Of a stretch of DNA of 64,000 nucleotides, positions 49,412 through 59,438 are shown in pieces. The translations under genes were made by a program, and so were the position numbers. This stretch comes from Oscillospiraceae bacterium (GTDB lineage Bacteria; Bacillota; Clostridia; Oscillospirales; Oscillospiraceae). The DNA lies in assembly GCA_015067495.1 (NCBI GenBank), contig SVMI01000009.1, positions 1-64,000 on the forward strand. The letters run 5' to 3'. Each line of letters begins with the position of its first letter. Position 1 is the first letter of the stretch. The notes under the pieces are model-generated. The model searched no databases. It had not been told where the DNA came from and saw nothing but the letters and a program-made list of their open reading frames with translations.

Positions 49412-50899
49412 ATGCGTGAAAGCGGTGTTCTAATGCACATCACATCACTGCCCGGCAGCTACGGCGTGGGTACGATGGGAAAGCAGGCCTTTGCGTTTGT
49501 TGATTTTCTCCATGCTGCCGGACAACGTTACTGGCAGATTCTTCCGCTGACACCTACCGGATATGGTGATTCTCCTTATCAGTCCTGCTCTGCCTATGCA
49601 GGCAACCACTACCTGATCGATCTGGATACATTGGTGGAGGATGACTTGCTTACCTATGACGAGCTTAATAGCGTCGACTGGGGATGGCGAGCCGATAAGG
49701 TGGATTTCGGCATTCAGTACCGAAATCGACTGCGTGTGCTGCGCCTTGCATATGCGCGATTTGAAGAAAACCCTGAATTTGAGCAGTTCATCGCACAAAA
49801 TGACCACTGGCTGTCTGATTTTTCGCTTTACATGGCACTCAAAGACCGTTTTAACGGTCAGCCGTGGTACGAGTGGGAGGAAGGGCTGAAATTCCGTCAC
49901 CCTGATGCGATGAAGAAAGCGGCGGCGGAGCTTTACAGCGAGAGAAGATTCTACTGCTTTGTGCAGTATCTGTTTTTCAAACAGTGGACGAAGCTGCGGG
50001 CATACGCCCATGAGAACGGCGTGAAGATCATCGGTGACGTTCCGATCTACGTTCCTTACGATTCTGTGGAAGTGTGGAGCGCGCCTCACTGGTTCCAGCT
50101 GGATTCGGATATGAAGCCTACTGCTGTGGCAGGCTGCCCGCCGGATGCATTTTCAGAAGACGGTCAGCTTTGGGGCAATCCGCTTTATCGTTGGGATGAT
50201 ATGAAGAAGGACGGCTACAGCTGGTGGCTGAACAGATTGGCAGCGGCAGGGAAGTGGTATGATGTGATCCGGCTGGATCACTTCCGCGGCTTTGAAGCCT
50301 ACTGGTCTGTTCCCTACGGCGATACCACCGCCAAAAACGGAAAGTGGATCAAAGGCCCTGATATGGACTTTATCGATACGGTGAAGCGTACGCTGCCGCA
50401 GCTGAAGATGATCGCTGAGGATTTGGGCTTCCTGACACAGGAAGTGCTGGATCTGCGTGATGGCAGCGGCTTTCCGGGCATGAAGGTACTCGGCTTTGCC
50501 TTCGACTCCCGGGAGCCTTCGGAGTATCTTCCCCATACGTATCCTGTTAATTCTGTGTGCTACACCGGCACCCATGACAATATGACCACCCGTCAGTGGT
50601 TCGAAACGGCATCTGCCGATGCCGTCGCCTATGCCAAGGAATACATGGCACTCAATGAGCGCGAAGGACTCATCTGGGGCGTGATCCGCACCGCAATGTC
50701 CAGCGTTTCGGAGCTTTGCATCATCCCGATGCAGGATCTTTTGAATCTGGGTGCTGAAGCGCGTATGAATTTCCCCGGCACCATGAGCGATGCCAACTGG
50801 ACGTGGCGCGCATACAATGGCTATACAGACCAAGATCTGACGAAAAAACTATTCCACCTGACCGCCCTGTACGGCCGTCTTGGTGAGCAATATCCCTGA
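49412..50899 (+). CDS. malQ: 4-alpha-glucanotransferase (amylomaltase, GH77)
   Basis: 495 residues from the ATG at 49412 (GGAAGGAG 8 nt upstream). It disproportionates maltodextrins, giving chains for phosphorolysis and free glucose. GH77 motifs: SLPGSYGVGTMG, YGDSPYQSCSAYAGN, the nucleophile region VIRLDHFRGFEAYW, the acid/base AEDLGFLT, and YTGTHDNMTTRQW with the third acid. glgP starts 19 bp after its stop, a classic maltodextrin/glycogen pair. Confidence 0.96.
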   Translation: MRESGVLMHITSLPGSYGVGTMGKQAFAFVDFLHAAGQRYWQILPLTPTGYGDSPYQSCSAYAGNHYLIDLDTLVEDDLLTYDELNSVDWGWRADKVDFGIQYRNRLRVLRLAYARFEENPEFEQFIAQNDHWLSDFSLYMALKDRFNGQPWYEWEEGLKFRHPDAMKKAAAELYSERRFYCFVQYLFFKQWTKLRAYAHENGVKIIGDVPIYVPYDSVEVWSAPHWFQLDSDMKPTAVAGCPPDAFSEDGQLWGNPLYRWDDMKKDGYSWWLNRLAAAGKWYDVIRLDHFRGFEAYWSVPYGDTTAKNGKWIKGPDMDFIDTVKRTLPQLKMIAEDLGFLTQEVLDLRDGSGFPGMKVLGFAFDSREPSEYLPHTYPVNSVCYTGTHDNMTTRQWFETASADAVAYAKEYMALNEREGLIWGVIRTAMSSVSELCIIPMQDLLNLGAEARMNFPGTMSDANWTWRAYNGYTDQDLTKKLFHLTALYGRLGEQYP

Positions 50900-50918
50900 A
50901 AGAAATGGAGAGCAAGCA

Positions 50919-53252
50919 ATGAACGAAACCTGTCTGAACATCTTGAAGTGGACGGAAGCACAGCTGAAATATACCCACGACGTTTCTCTTACGGAAGCGA
51001 CCCCTCAGGAGCTGCATGAAGCACTGGCGCAGGTGGTGATGATGACCATCTCGGAGAACTGGAATCATTCCAAGCGCACCCGTATGCCCCAGCGTAAGGC
51101 TTATTATTTCTCTGCAGAATACCTGATCGGTCGTCTTGTTTACAGCAATCTTTACAATCTGGGCATTCTGGATGAGATGAAGAAGCTCTTTGCGGAGCGC
51201 GGCGTGGATCTGTCCTGTTTGGAGGAGATCGAGGATGCGGCACTTGGTAACGGCGGTCTTGGCCGTTTGGCAGCCTGCTTCCTTGACAGCGCAGCCAGCT
51301 GCAATATCCCGCTGTCCGGCTACGGACTGCGTTACCGCTTCGGACTTTTTAAGCAGAGCTTTGATGGAAACGGCTCCCAGTGCGAGGCTGCGGACGACTG
51401 GACAAAGTTCGGTGATCCGTGGGCATACCGCCGCTATAACCACACGGTTAAGGTCAAATTTGCAGACCACACGGTGCTGGCTGTGCCCTATGACGTTCCC
51501 GTCATCGGCTACGGCACAAAAAACATCAATACCCTGCGTCTGTGGCAGTGTGAGGCAGAGGAGGAGCTTGACTTCAACGCCTTCAACGATCAGGACTATC
51601 TGCGCGCTTTGGCACAGAAGAACAAGGCGGAGGACATCACCCGCGTTCTGTATCCCAACGATTCCACTTGGGAAGGCAAGCGCCTGCGTATCAAGCAGCA
51701 GTATTTCCTCTGCTCTGCATCCCTGCAGGATCTGATGCGCGTTTATAAGCTCACCCACGGCGAGGACTACAGCCGCTTTGCGGATTTCTTTGCAGTGCAG
51801 CTCAATGACACCCACCCGGCAATGTCGATTCCCGAGCTGATCCGCCTGCTGATGGCAGAGGGCATGGCTTTTGACAAGGCATTTGATATCGCACAGAAGA
51901 CCTTCTCCTACACCAACCACACCGTTATGGGTGAGGCACTGGAGAAGTGGAATCTGGATCTGCTGCGCAGTGTGGTGCCGGAGATCGTGGACATTATCCT
52001 GCGGATCGATCAGAAGCTGAAGGAGGAGCATCCCCAGCTGTTCATCGTCCGTGACAACACGGCGCATATGGCAAATCTGAGCGTTTACGTGGGCAGCTAT
52101 GTCAACGGCGTTGCGGAGATCCACAGCCAGATCCTCAAGGACGATCTGTTCCGTGACTGGTATGCGGTCTTCCCGGAACGCTTCCAGAACAAGACCAACG
52201 GTGTAACACCCCGTCGCTGGATGGGTCTGTGCAACCCGGAGCTGACGGAGCTGATCCGCAGCTATATCGGCGGCGATTTCCTCGGCGATCTGGATCGTCT
52301 GGCAGAGCTGAAGCCCCTGATCGACGATGAGATGGTCAGCCGCTTCAATGCCATCAAGCGTCAGAAGAAGGAACAGCTGTGCAAGGTCATCGCAAAGCGC
52401 GAGGGCGTGCAGCTTAACCCCGACTTTATCTTTGACGTGCAGGTCAAGCGTCTGCACGAGTATAAGCGACAGCTGATGAACGCACTGTCCGTTGTGGATA
52501 TCTACTTCCGCCTGAAGAACGGCGAGCTGCCGGACTTCCAGCCCACCGCCTTTATTTTCGGCGCGAAATCCGCGCCCGGCTATGCCCGTGCCAAGGCGAT
52601 CATCCGCTATATTAACCGCATCGCGAAGCTCATTAACAACGATCCCGATGTCAGCGACAAGCTGAAGGTCGTATTTGTGCAGAACTATAACTGCTCCTAT
52701 GCCGAGCATATCATCCCTGCCGCGGACGTTTCCGAGCAGATCTCTCCCGCCGGCACGGAAGCCTCCGGCACCGGCAACATGAAGCTGATGCTGAACGGTG
52801 CTGTGACCCTCGGTACGCTGGACGGCGCAAACGTTGAGATCGCCAAGGAAGCCGGTATCGAAAACGAGTATATCTTCGGCGCGACGGTGCAGGAGATCAA
52901 CAGCGGTAAGGATGCTTACAGCCCCCGGGCGATCTACGATCACCATCCCAATGTCCGCCGCGCACTGGATACGCTGATCGATGGCACAGTTCCCACGGAT
53001 TGCGATCAGCAGGAGCTGTACCACGCGATTTTGGACGGCACGAACTGGCACAGAGCAGACCACTACTATCTGCTGTGGGACTACCTGACCTATATCGATG
53101 CAAAGCTGCGCGTCAACCGGGACTATGCTGACCGCATGGCATTTGGTCGCAAGTGTCTGTGGAACATCGCCAGCGGCGCGAAATTCTCGTCCGACCGCAC
53201 CATCCGCCAGTATGCGGAAGAGATCTGGCACATCGAACCGACCAAGTATTGA
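50919..53252 (+). CDS. glgP: Glycogen/maltodextrin phosphorylase
   Basis: 777 residues from the ATG at 50919 (TGGAG upstream). It releases glucose 1-phosphate from alpha-1,4-glucans. Typical blocks are YYFSAEYLIGRLVYSNL, ALGNGGLGRLAACFLDS, QLNDTHPAMSIPEL, the GTGNMKLMLNGAVTLGTLDG segment with the PLP Lys, and VKRLHEYKRQL. Slightly short of the 800-830 residues of many enzymes but complete at both ends. It works with MalQ upstream; the product would pass to glycolysis through phosphoglucomutase encoded elsewhere. Confidence 0.97.
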   Translation: MNETCLNILKWTEAQLKYTHDVSLTEATPQELHEALAQVVMMTISENWNHSKRTRMPQRKAYYFSAEYLIGRLVYSNLYNLGILDEMKKLFAERGVDLSCLEEIEDAALGNGGLGRLAACFLDSAASCNIPLSGYGLRYRFGLFKQSFDGNGSQCEAADDWTKFGDPWAYRRYNHTVKVKFADHTVLAVPYDVPVIGYGTKNINTLRLWQCEAEEELDFNAFNDQDYLRALAQKNKAEDITRVLYPNDSTWEGKRLRIKQQYFLCSASLQDLMRVYKLTHGEDYSRFADFFAVQLNDTHPAMSIPELIRLLMAEGMAFDKAFDIAQKTFSYTNHTVMGEALEKWNLDLLRSVVPEIVDIILRIDQKLKEEHPQLFIVRDNTAHMANLSVYVGSYVNGVAEIHSQILKDDLFRDWYAVFPERFQNKTNGVTPRRWMGLCNPELTELIRSYIGGDFLGDLDRLAELKPLIDDEMVSRFNAIKRQKKEQLCKVIAKREGVQLNPDFIFDVQVKRLHEYKRQLMNALSVVDIYFRLKNGELPDFQPTAFIFGAKSAPGYARAKAIIRYINRIAKLINNDPDVSDKLKVVFVQNYNCSYAEHIIPAADVSEQISPAGTEASGTGNMKLMLNGAVTLGTLDGANVEIAKEAGIENEYIFGATVQEINSGKDAYSPRAIYDHHPNVRRALDTLIDGTVPTDCDQQELYHAILDGTNWHRADHYYLLWDYLTYIDAKLRVNRDYADRMAFGRKCLWNIASGAKFSSDRTIRQYAEEIWHIEPTKY

Positions 53253-53284
53253 TCTGTTTCCTGAATAAATAGAGGAGGAGCATC

Positions 53285-53974
53285 ATGGGTCCACAGCTTT
53301 ATGGTGTTGAGCATATACTTTATATCGTCATCAGTGCGGTGGTAGCTGCCGCTGCGCTGCTGCTTGCGAAGAAGTTTGCAAAGACAGAAGAGGCAAAGCA
53401 GGTTTTCCTGAAGTGCATTGCAGCTTTGCAGCTGGTATCGGTTATGGCAAACCGCTTGACACAGGTGTTTGTTGATGGTCAGGTGCTTTGGTATTATCTG
53501 ATCCCGGACAGCATTTGCGGTATGACGAGTGTCGTTTTCTCGTTGAGCATTCTACTGGGTAAAAAGGATAATGGTGTTACCCATGCCATGTGGCTGATCG
53601 GTCTGTTTGGCGGTCTGTCTACAGTTGCCTACGCCACGTTCCTTCATTACAATCCCACATTCTTCTGCCTGCCCACCATGTCCGGCTTGCTCCATCACAG
53701 CTTCAGTGCCATGCTGGCGGTGTCGCTGTTCTGGCTGAAGCAGATCAACGTTACCTACAAGAAGTGGTACTGGTCTGCCATCGGTTTCATGTTCTATGTG
53801 ACCGTAGGTGCGTTCCTGATGAACACCTTCGACATGAGCGATGCGATGCATATCGCAGAGCCGATCTTGTCAGACACACCCTTTACGATCTGGGTAATGG
53901 CACCGATCTATGCCGCGGTTTACGCGCTGATCCTGCTCGGCTTCGAGCTGGCAAGAAAACGGAAAAAGCAATAA
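53285..53974 (+). CDS. YwaF/TMEM164-like integral membrane protein
   Basis: 229 residues with six or seven hydrophobic helices. It starts with YGVEHILYIVISAVVAAAA; later segments include LLHHSFSAMLAVSLFWL and FLMNTFDMSDAMHIAEP, resembling the TIGR02206/YwaF family, whose function is not established. GGAGGAG precedes the ATG, 32 bp after glgP without a terminator between, so it is probably co-transcribed with malQ-glgP. Confidence 0.78.
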   Translation: MGPQLYGVEHILYIVISAVVAAAALLLAKKFAKTEEAKQVFLKCIAALQLVSVMANRLTQVFVDGQVLWYYLIPDSICGMTSVVFSLSILLGKKDNGVTHAMWLIGLFGGLSTVAYATFLHYNPTFFCLPTMSGLLHHSFSAMLAVSLFWLKQINVTYKKWYWSAIGFMFYVTVGAFLMNTFDMSDAMHIAEPILSDTPFTIWVMAPIYAAVYALILLGFELARKRKKQ

Positions 53975-53978
53975 AATA

Positions 53979-54014
53979 AAGAGAGAACAAAACCGAGGTT
54001 TTGTTCTCTCTTTT
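53979..54014. terminator. Bidirectional terminator between the YwaF-like gene and pfp
   Basis: AAGAGAGAACAAAACC pairs with GGTTTTGTTCTCTCTT (16 bp; the innermost pairs must open), flanked by A- and T-rich runs. Confidence 0.9.
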
Positions 54015-54026
54015 GTTATGTGTTGA

Positions 54027-55685
54027 TCAGGCTTTTTCAAGAGCCAGTGTTCTGGTGGTCTGGTCGCAGACATCGCTGGGACCCCAGTACTGGATGGCAC
54101 CGGGATAGACGTAGCAGGTCTCGTTTGCCCACAGCTCTCTGTTTGCTGCGAAGAAGGTGAAGGGCTTGCCGTCCAGCTCCACAAGAGCCTTGCGGATGAC
54201 GGGCTTGTCGTGACCGTGGCGGCGCTCGATGTTCATCATCTTGGTGATGGGCATACCGCCGGCGACCCACTCTTCAGCGGGCTTAGAGAGATTGGAAACC
54301 TTGGACAGATAGCCGTTGAAGCCGTACTGGATCAGCATAAAGGCGTTGTAGCCGAGGCTGTAGCAGTAGTCAGCATCGAAGTTAGAGGGGAATGCACAGC
54401 GGCCTTCGTAGCCAAGGAAGTGGTGCAGGGGAGAGAACTTGCCCTTGTAGGTGCCGGCTGCCTTGCGGGCTGCCAGATTCTCCTTGACCATGGCGGAGAA
54501 CAGCTTCTCGGACTCGATCAGGCTGACCTGTACGTTGCCGTGGGGATCGCGCTCCAGGAACAGCTGCTGCTGGATCGCATCGGGCAGGATCTCAAAAACA
54601 GCCATGGAAGCGGGGGTCAGACCTGCCTTGATGAAGGCGTACTTGTCGCTCCAGCTGGGCAGCTCGTTGAACTTATCAGCCTTTTCGCCTGCCAGCAGCT
54701 CGTTGATCTCGGCGATCAGCACGGAGAACTCGGGAACGAACTCCACGATACCCTCGGGGATGATGGCAACACCGAAGTTCCAGCCCTTGGCAGCGCGGTT
54801 GGCAACAGAGTCAGCGATGTAGTCGGTGATCTGTGCCAAAGACATCTTCTTGGCTGCTACTTCCTCGCCGATCAGGCAGATGTTGGGCTGCGTCTGCAGA
54901 GCGGTCTCCAGGGCCACGTGAGAAGCGGAGCGACCCATGACCTTGACAAAGTGCCAGTACTTCTTGGCGGAGTTGGCATCGCGGCAGATGTTGCCCACGA
55001 TCTCAGCATAGGTCTTGGTAGCGGTGTCGAAGCCGAAGGAACACTCAATGTCCTCGTTCTTCAGGTCGCCGTCGATGGTCTTGGGGCAGCCGATGACCTG
55101 CACGCCTGCATTGTGGGCGGCAAAGTATTCAGCCAGAACAGCTGCGTTGGTGTTGGAGTCGTCGCCGCCGATGATGACCAGAGCGGTGATGCCGTGCTTT
55201 TTGCAGTTTTCTGCAACGATGGCAAACTGCTCTTCAGTCTCCAGCTTGGTACGGCCGGATCCGATGATGTCGAAGCCGCCGGTGTTGCGGTAAGCGTTGA
55301 TGTAAGCGTCGTCAAAGATGATGTAGTCGTCCTCGATCAGACCGCTGGGGCCGCCCTTGAAGCCGTAGAGGACGTTGTCGCTGTCGGTTGCCTTCAGGGC
55401 ATCGTACAGACCGCAGATGACGTTGTGACCGCCGGGTGCCTGACCGCCGGAGAGAATAACACCGACAACCTGTTTTTTGGTTTCAGAGGTGTTTGCGCCC
55501 TTCTGGAAGGTGATTTCGTTCTTGCCGTAGGTGTTGGGGAACAGAGCCTTGATCTTCTCCTGATCGGCAACACTTTCGGTTGCGCTGCCGTCTTTAACGC
55601 AGATCTCGGAAATACCGTTTCTGAGCATGCCGGGCAGCTTGGGCTGGTACTGGTATCTTGCCAGCTGAAGAGGGGATAATTTCAT
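54027..55685 (-). CDS. pfp: Pyrophosphate-dependent 6-phosphofructokinase
   Basis: 552 residues, the long (plant beta-like/'clade II') form. It phosphorylates fructose 6-phosphate reversibly with PPi in place of ATP. The PPi loop is [12 protein letters not shown], the catalytic region is [17 protein letters not shown] (Asp replacing the Gly of ATP enzymes), and [24 protein letters not shown] and [15 protein letters not shown] follow. This saves ATP, common in anaerobes. Located back to back with fba, the next glycolytic step. Confidence 0.96.
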   Translation of the reverse strand: MKLSPLQLARYQYQPKLPGMLRNGISEICVKDGSATESVADQEKIKALFPNTYGKNEITFQKGANTSETKKQVVGVILSGGQAPGGHNVICGLYDALKATDSDNVLYGFKGGPSGLIEDDYIIFDDAYINAYRNTGGFDIIGSGRTKLETEEQFAIVAENCKKHGITALVIIGGDDSNTNAAVLAEYFAAHNAGVQVIGCPKTIDGDLKNEDIECSFGFDTATKTYAEIVGNICRDANSAKKYWHFVKVMGRSASHVALETALQTQPNICLIGEEVAAKKMSLAQITDYIADSVANRAAKGWNFGVAIIPEGIVEFVPEFSVLIAEINELLAGEKADKFNELPSWSDKYAFIKAGLTPASMAVFEILPDAIQQQLFLERDPHGNVQVSLIESEKLFSAMVKENLAARKAAGTYKGKFSPLHHFLGYEGRCAFPSNFDADYCYSLGYNAFMLIQYGFNGYLSKVSNLSKPAEEWVAGGMPITKMMNIERRHGHDKPVIRKALVELDGKPFTFFAANRELWANETCYVYPGAIQYWGPSDVCDQTTRTLALEKA

Positions 55686-55729
55686 GTTGATAACTCCTTG
55701 CTTTGGTCTTTTAATGAATTCTACGGGAC

Positions 55730-55758
55730 ATTATACTCCATTTTCCCCAAAAGGTAAA
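55730..55758 (-). promoter_or_regulatory. Promoter of pfp
   Basis: On the minus strand TTTACC (plus 55753-55758), 17-bp spacer, TATAAT (plus 55730-55735). Confidence 0.65.
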
Positions 55759-55845
55759 TAGCAAAATGCACAATTTTCTCAAATTTCCAAGGGGAATGGG
55801 ATAAAAATTTATGTTCAATAACATGGGAAGTTTTGAAGATTTTTA

Positions 55846-55873
55846 TTGAAAAAGTGAAATAATGTGTTATAAT
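55846..55873 (+). promoter_or_regulatory. Promoter of fba
   Basis: TTGAAA (55846-55851), 16-bp spacer, perfect TATAAT (55868-55873). Confidence 0.7.
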
Positions 55874-55925
55874 AGAATGCGAAAATCACAGGGCAACCTG
55901 TATAAGTAAGAAAGGATTGATTCCA

Positions 55926-56894
55926 ATGGCTCTTGTAACCACTACTGAAATGTTCAAGAAGGCTTACGACGGCGGTTATGCAGTCGGTGCTTTCAACGTC
56001 AACAACATGGAGATCGTTCAGGGTATCACCGAGGCCTGCCGCGAGGAGAATGCTCCCGTTATTCTGCAGGTTTCCAAGGGCGCCCGTCAGTATGCCAACC
56101 CCACTTACCTTGTGAAGCTGGTTGAGGCTGCTGTGATCGAATGCCCCAACATTCCCATCGCTCTGCATCTGGACCACGGCGACAGCTTCGAGACCTGCAA
56201 GTCCTGCATCGACGGCGGCTTCACCTCCGTCATGATCGACGCTTCTTCCAAGTCCTTCGAGGAGAACATCGCCATCACCAAGCAGGTTGTTGAGTATGCT
56301 CACGATCACGGTGTTGTTGTTGAAGCCGAGCTGGGCAGTCTGGCAGGCATCGAAGACGAAGTTAACGTCGCTGCTGAAGCTGCTTCCTACACCCGTCCCG
56401 AGGAAGTCGAGGAGTTCGTGACCCGCACCGGTTGTGACAGCCTCGCAATCGCCATCGGCACCTCCCACGGCGCATACAAGTTCACCCCCGAACAGTGCAC
56501 TGTCAACGAGCAGGGTATTCTGGTTCCTCCCGCACTGCGTTTCGACGTTCTCGAGGAAGTCACCAAGCGTCTGCCCGGTTTCCCCATCGTTCTGCACGGC
56601 TCTTCCTCCGTTCCTCAGGAGTATGTCGCTATGGTCAACGCCAACGGCGGCAAGATGCCCAATGCGATCGGTGTTCCCGAAGAGCAGCTGCGTAAGGCAG
56701 CAGCCCTTTCTGTCTGCAAGATCAACATCGACTCTGACCTGCGTCTTGCACTGACCGGCACTGTTCGTCAGTACTTCAACCAGCATCCCGATCACTTCGA
56801 CCCCCGTCAGTACCTGAAGCCCGCACGTGCCAACATCAAGGAGATCGTTCGCCACAAGCTGATCAACGTCCTTGGCTGCGCAGGCAAGGCTTAA
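55926..56894 (+). CDS. fba: Class II fructose-bisphosphate aldolase
   Basis: 322 residues from the ATG at 55926 (AAAGGA upstream; an in-frame TTG at 55917 is less likely). It cleaves fructose 1,6-bisphosphate with a zinc ion. Zinc His are in ALHLDHGDSFE and the GTSHGAYKF and VLHGSSSVP loops; the catalytic Asp is in LDHGD. Strong codon bias suggests high expression. Divergent from pfp. Confidence 0.97.
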   Translation: MALVTTTEMFKKAYDGGYAVGAFNVNNMEIVQGITEACREENAPVILQVSKGARQYANPTYLVKLVEAAVIECPNIPIALHLDHGDSFETCKSCIDGGFTSVMIDASSKSFEENIAITKQVVEYAHDHGVVVEAELGSLAGIEDEVNVAAEAASYTRPEEVEEFVTRTGCDSLAIAIGTSHGAYKFTPEQCTVNEQGILVPPALRFDVLEEVTKRLPGFPIVLHGSSSVPQEYVAMVNANGGKMPNAIGVPEEQLRKAAALSVCKINIDSDLRLALTGTVRQYFNQHPDHFDPRQYLKPARANIKEIVRHKLINVLGCAGKA

Positions 56895-56914
56895 TTCCTA
56901 CATTTCAGCAAATC

Positions 56915-56944
56915 GAACCTGCCGCATTGCGGCAGGTTCTTTTT
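56915..56944 (+). terminator. Terminator of fba
   Basis: GAACCTGCCGC / GCGGCAGGTTC with an ATT loop, then TTTTT. Confidence 0.92.
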
Positions 56945-57032
56945 AGAACAAAAAATCGAAAATAATGAAAAAAGTGCGTGCAATTTTGCCGGATGTGTGA
57001 TATACTGAAAAAAACACAGAAAGGAGCGGCGT

Positions 57033-58295
57033 ATGTATCAGCCATTAGCAGACCTGCTTCGTCCGCAGACGCTGGATGAGGTCTATGGACAGAGCCATAT
57101 TCTCGGCGAGGGTGCTATCCTGCGCCGCTTGATCGATTCGGGCAATATTCCCAATATGATCTTCTACGGCCCCAGCGGTACGGGCAAGACGACCGTTGCA
57201 AAAATCATCGCCCAGCAGACAAACCGAACGCTGTTTCAGCTGAATGCCACCACAGCATCCACGGCGGACATTAAGGAGATCGTGGCACAGCTGGATACCT
57301 TCCTTGCACCCAATGGCATCTTGCTGTATTTGGACGAGATCCAGTCCTTCAATAAAAAGCAGCAGCAATCCCTGCTGGAGTATATCGAAAACGGCAAGAT
57401 CACCCTGATCGCTTCCACTACAGAGAATCCCTATTTCTATGTTTTCAATGCGATCTTGAGCCGCTCCACCATCTTCGAATTTAAGCAGATCGATGCGCCT
57501 GCTGCGCTGCAGGCGATCAAGCGAGCGGTGAAGTTTTTGGAGGAACGCACCGCACTGACTGCTGAGCCGGAGGAGGGGGCACTTGAGTATATTGCTGGCT
57601 CCTGCGGCGGCGACATCCGCAAGGCGATGAATGCGGTGGAGGTGCTGTTCTCAGCCGGTCAGCCGGAGAACGGTGTGCTGAAGCTGACGCTGGAGGATGC
57701 CAAGGCTGTGAGCCAGAAGAGTGCGCTGCGCGCTGATCGCGACGGTGACAATTTCTATGATCTGCTGTCGGCGCTGCAGAAATCCATCCGTGGCTCTGAT
57801 CCTGACGCGGCGTGCCACTATCTGGCGCGGCTGCTGGAAGCGGGACAGATGCAGGGAGCATGCCGCAGGCTGATGGTGATTGCCTGCGAGGATGTGGGTC
57901 TTGCATACCCGCAGATCATTCCCATCGTCAAGTCCTGCGTGGATGCAGCACTGATGCTGGGTATGCCGGAAGCGCGCATCCCTCTGGGTGATGCGGCGGT
58001 GCTGATGGCGACCTCACCGAAGTCCAACAGCGGTCATATCGCCCTTGATGCCGCTCTTGCGGATGTACGCAACGGACTGGGACGTGGCTTCCCGCGGCAT
58101 TTGCAGAACGTCCATGCGGATACCTACACCATGGAGCGGGAGCAGGGCTACCGCTATCCCCATGACTATCCCGGTCATTGGGTGCAGCAGCAATACTTGC
58201 CGGATGACCTCGCCGGAAAGACCTACTACACCTACGGCGACAATAAGCTGGAGCAGGCTGCCAAGCAGTACTGGGATGCGCTGAAAAAGCGCTGA
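57033..58295 (+). CDS. rarA: Replication-associated recombination protein A (RarA/MgsA)
   Basis: 420 residues, AAA+ clamp-loader-like ATPase acting at stalled forks. Walker A is YGPSGTGKTTVAKI, Walker B is LLYLDEIQSFNKKQQ, sensor 1 is ASTTENPYF, followed by the RFC-like helical domain and the MgsA C-terminal tetramerisation domain ending in the DYPGHWVQQQYLPD block. AAAGGAGCGG precedes the ATG. DUF951 follows after 11 bp. Confidence 0.95.
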   Translation: MYQPLADLLRPQTLDEVYGQSHILGEGAILRRLIDSGNIPNMIFYGPSGTGKTTVAKIIAQQTNRTLFQLNATTASTADIKEIVAQLDTFLAPNGILLYLDEIQSFNKKQQQSLLEYIENGKITLIASTTENPYFYVFNAILSRSTIFEFKQIDAPAALQAIKRAVKFLEERTALTAEPEEGALEYIAGSCGGDIRKAMNAVEVLFSAGQPENGVLKLTLEDAKAVSQKSALRADRDGDNFYDLLSALQKSIRGSDPDAACHYLARLLEAGQMQGACRRLMVIACEDVGLAYPQIIPIVKSCVDAALMLGMPEARIPLGDAAVLMATSPKSNSGHIALDAALADVRNGLGRGFPRHLQNVHADTYTMEREQGYRYPHDYPGHWVQQQYLPDDLAGKTYYTYGDNKLEQAAKQYWDALKKR

Positions 58296-58306
58296 CGGGA
58301 GGCAGT

Positions 58307-58519
58307 ATGGATATTCGACTGAATGATATTCTCACCATGAAAAAAGAGCATCCCTGCGGCGAAAAACGTTGGCTTGTGCTGCGAACGGGCGCGGATTTCC
58401 GTCTGCGCTGTATGGGCTGCGGTCATGAGATCATGACACCCCGGTTCAAGGCAGAGAAAAATATTCGCAGCATTGAAAGAACAGAAAATCCCTCGACAGA
58501 TTCAAGCGGCAGCCGATAA
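58307..58519 (+). CDS. DUF951 family small protein
   Basis: 70 residues. Family pattern: DILTMKKEHPCGEKRWLVLRTGADFRLRC (seen as KKEHPCG and the CMGCGHEIMTPR end), with three Cys that suggest a small metal-binding fold. Found near recF, engD or rarA in many Firmicutes; function unknown. GGGAGG precedes the ATG. The terminator hairpin overlaps its last codons. Confidence 0.9.
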   Translation: MDIRLNDILTMKKEHPCGEKRWLVLRTGADFRLRCMGCGHEIMTPRFKAEKNIRSIERTENPSTDSSGSR

Positions 58520-58537
58520 ATTCGGCTGCCGCTTTTT
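58504..58537 (+). terminator. Terminator after DUF951
   Basis: AAGCGGCAGCCGA / TCGGCTGCCGCTT with a 5-nt loop, then TTTTTT; overlaps the stop codon. Confidence 0.92.
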
Positions 58538-58669
58538 TGCGTGAAGCTGCAATCCCGGACGAAATTGAAAAAGAGCGCACGCGACTTGTCGTGCGGGGTG
58601 GACGAGATTGCGACCGACTTTTTTGATCACCGCCGTTATACTGAAATCATCACGCAGGGAGGTGAGGGG

Positions 58670-59437
58670 ATGACGGTATATCTGGATGCGGTGGTGCTGC
58701 TGAATTTTCTGGTGGATGGGCTGCTGATGCTGGGAACAAACCGGCTGACGGGATATCCGCCCGGATGGAAGCGGGTGCTGCCTGCGGCGACAGTTGGCGG
58801 ATTGTATGCAGGGGTGTGTATGCTGCCGCATTTTCACGTGCTTGGCGGTATTTTCTTTCGGATCGTCATTCTTGCATTGATGTCGGTGATTGCCTTTGGA
58901 TGGAATTGGTCTGCTTTTCGAAGAGGAACGGTGTTTGTGCTTCTGAGCATGGCACTGGGCGGGATCATGCTGGGCTTCGACGGAAGCGGTTTCATCACCC
59001 TCCTGCTGGCAGCGGGGACGATTGCTCTGCTATGCCGGTTTGGGCTGAAGAACCCTGTGGGAGCGCAGCAGTATCAGCATGTAGAGCTTCAATGGAAGGG
59101 AAGAAGGCTGGAGCTGACAGCACTGATCGATACGGGAAACACACTGCGCGACCCGGTCAGTGGTGCGACGGTGTTGATTGCCGGAATGGACGTGGCGCAG
59201 CAGCTGAATATTCCACGGGCGTTTGTGGAGGATCCCATCGCAGGGGTGTGTGCCGGAACACTTTCAGGTGCGCGGCTGATTCCTTACCGCGCGGTGGGGT
59301 GTCCCAACGGTATGCTGCTGGCGGTTCGCTGTGAGCAGGTGAAATTGGATGGACGGACAGTCAGCTCCGTTGTGGCGTTTACGCCGGAGCGGCTGGGAAG
59401 CAAAAGTACATATCAGGTACTGGCAGGAGGGGTATAA
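58670..59437 (+). CDS. spoIIGA: Sigma-E processing peptidase SpoIIGA
   Basis: 255 residues from the ATG at 58670, behind GGGAGGTGAGGGG. Five membrane helices in residues 1-120 are followed by an aspartic-protease-like domain with the catalytic [11 protein letters not shown] and a pocket segment LIPYRAVGC. It cuts the pro-peptide of sigma-E in the sporulating mother cell. It ends 1 bp before sigE, the conserved pair. TTGTCG at about 58585 and TATACT at 58637-58642 could belong to a Spo0A-driven promoter, but the match is weak. Confidence 0.93.
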   Translation: MTVYLDAVVLLNFLVDGLLMLGTNRLTGYPPGWKRVLPAATVGGLYAGVCMLPHFHVLGGIFFRIVILALMSVIAFGWNWSAFRRGTVFVLLSMALGGIMLGFDGSGFITLLLAAGTIALLCRFGLKNPVGAQQYQHVELQWKGRRLELTALIDTGNTLRDPVSGATVLIAGMDVAQQLNIPRAFVEDPIAGVCAGTLSGARLIPYRAVGCPNGMLLAVRCEQVKLDGRTVSSVVAFTPERLGSKSTYQVLAGGV

Positions 59438-59438
59438 A

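Noticed and set aside
50721-53231. Antisense open frame of 836 codons opposite glgP
   Set aside because: Shadow of glgP, which has all phosphorylase motifs on the plus strand.
58585-58642. Spo0A-controlled spoIIG-type promoter
   Set aside because: A TTGTCG and a TATACT are present, but spacing and flanks do not match a 0A box pair well enough to list as a feature.
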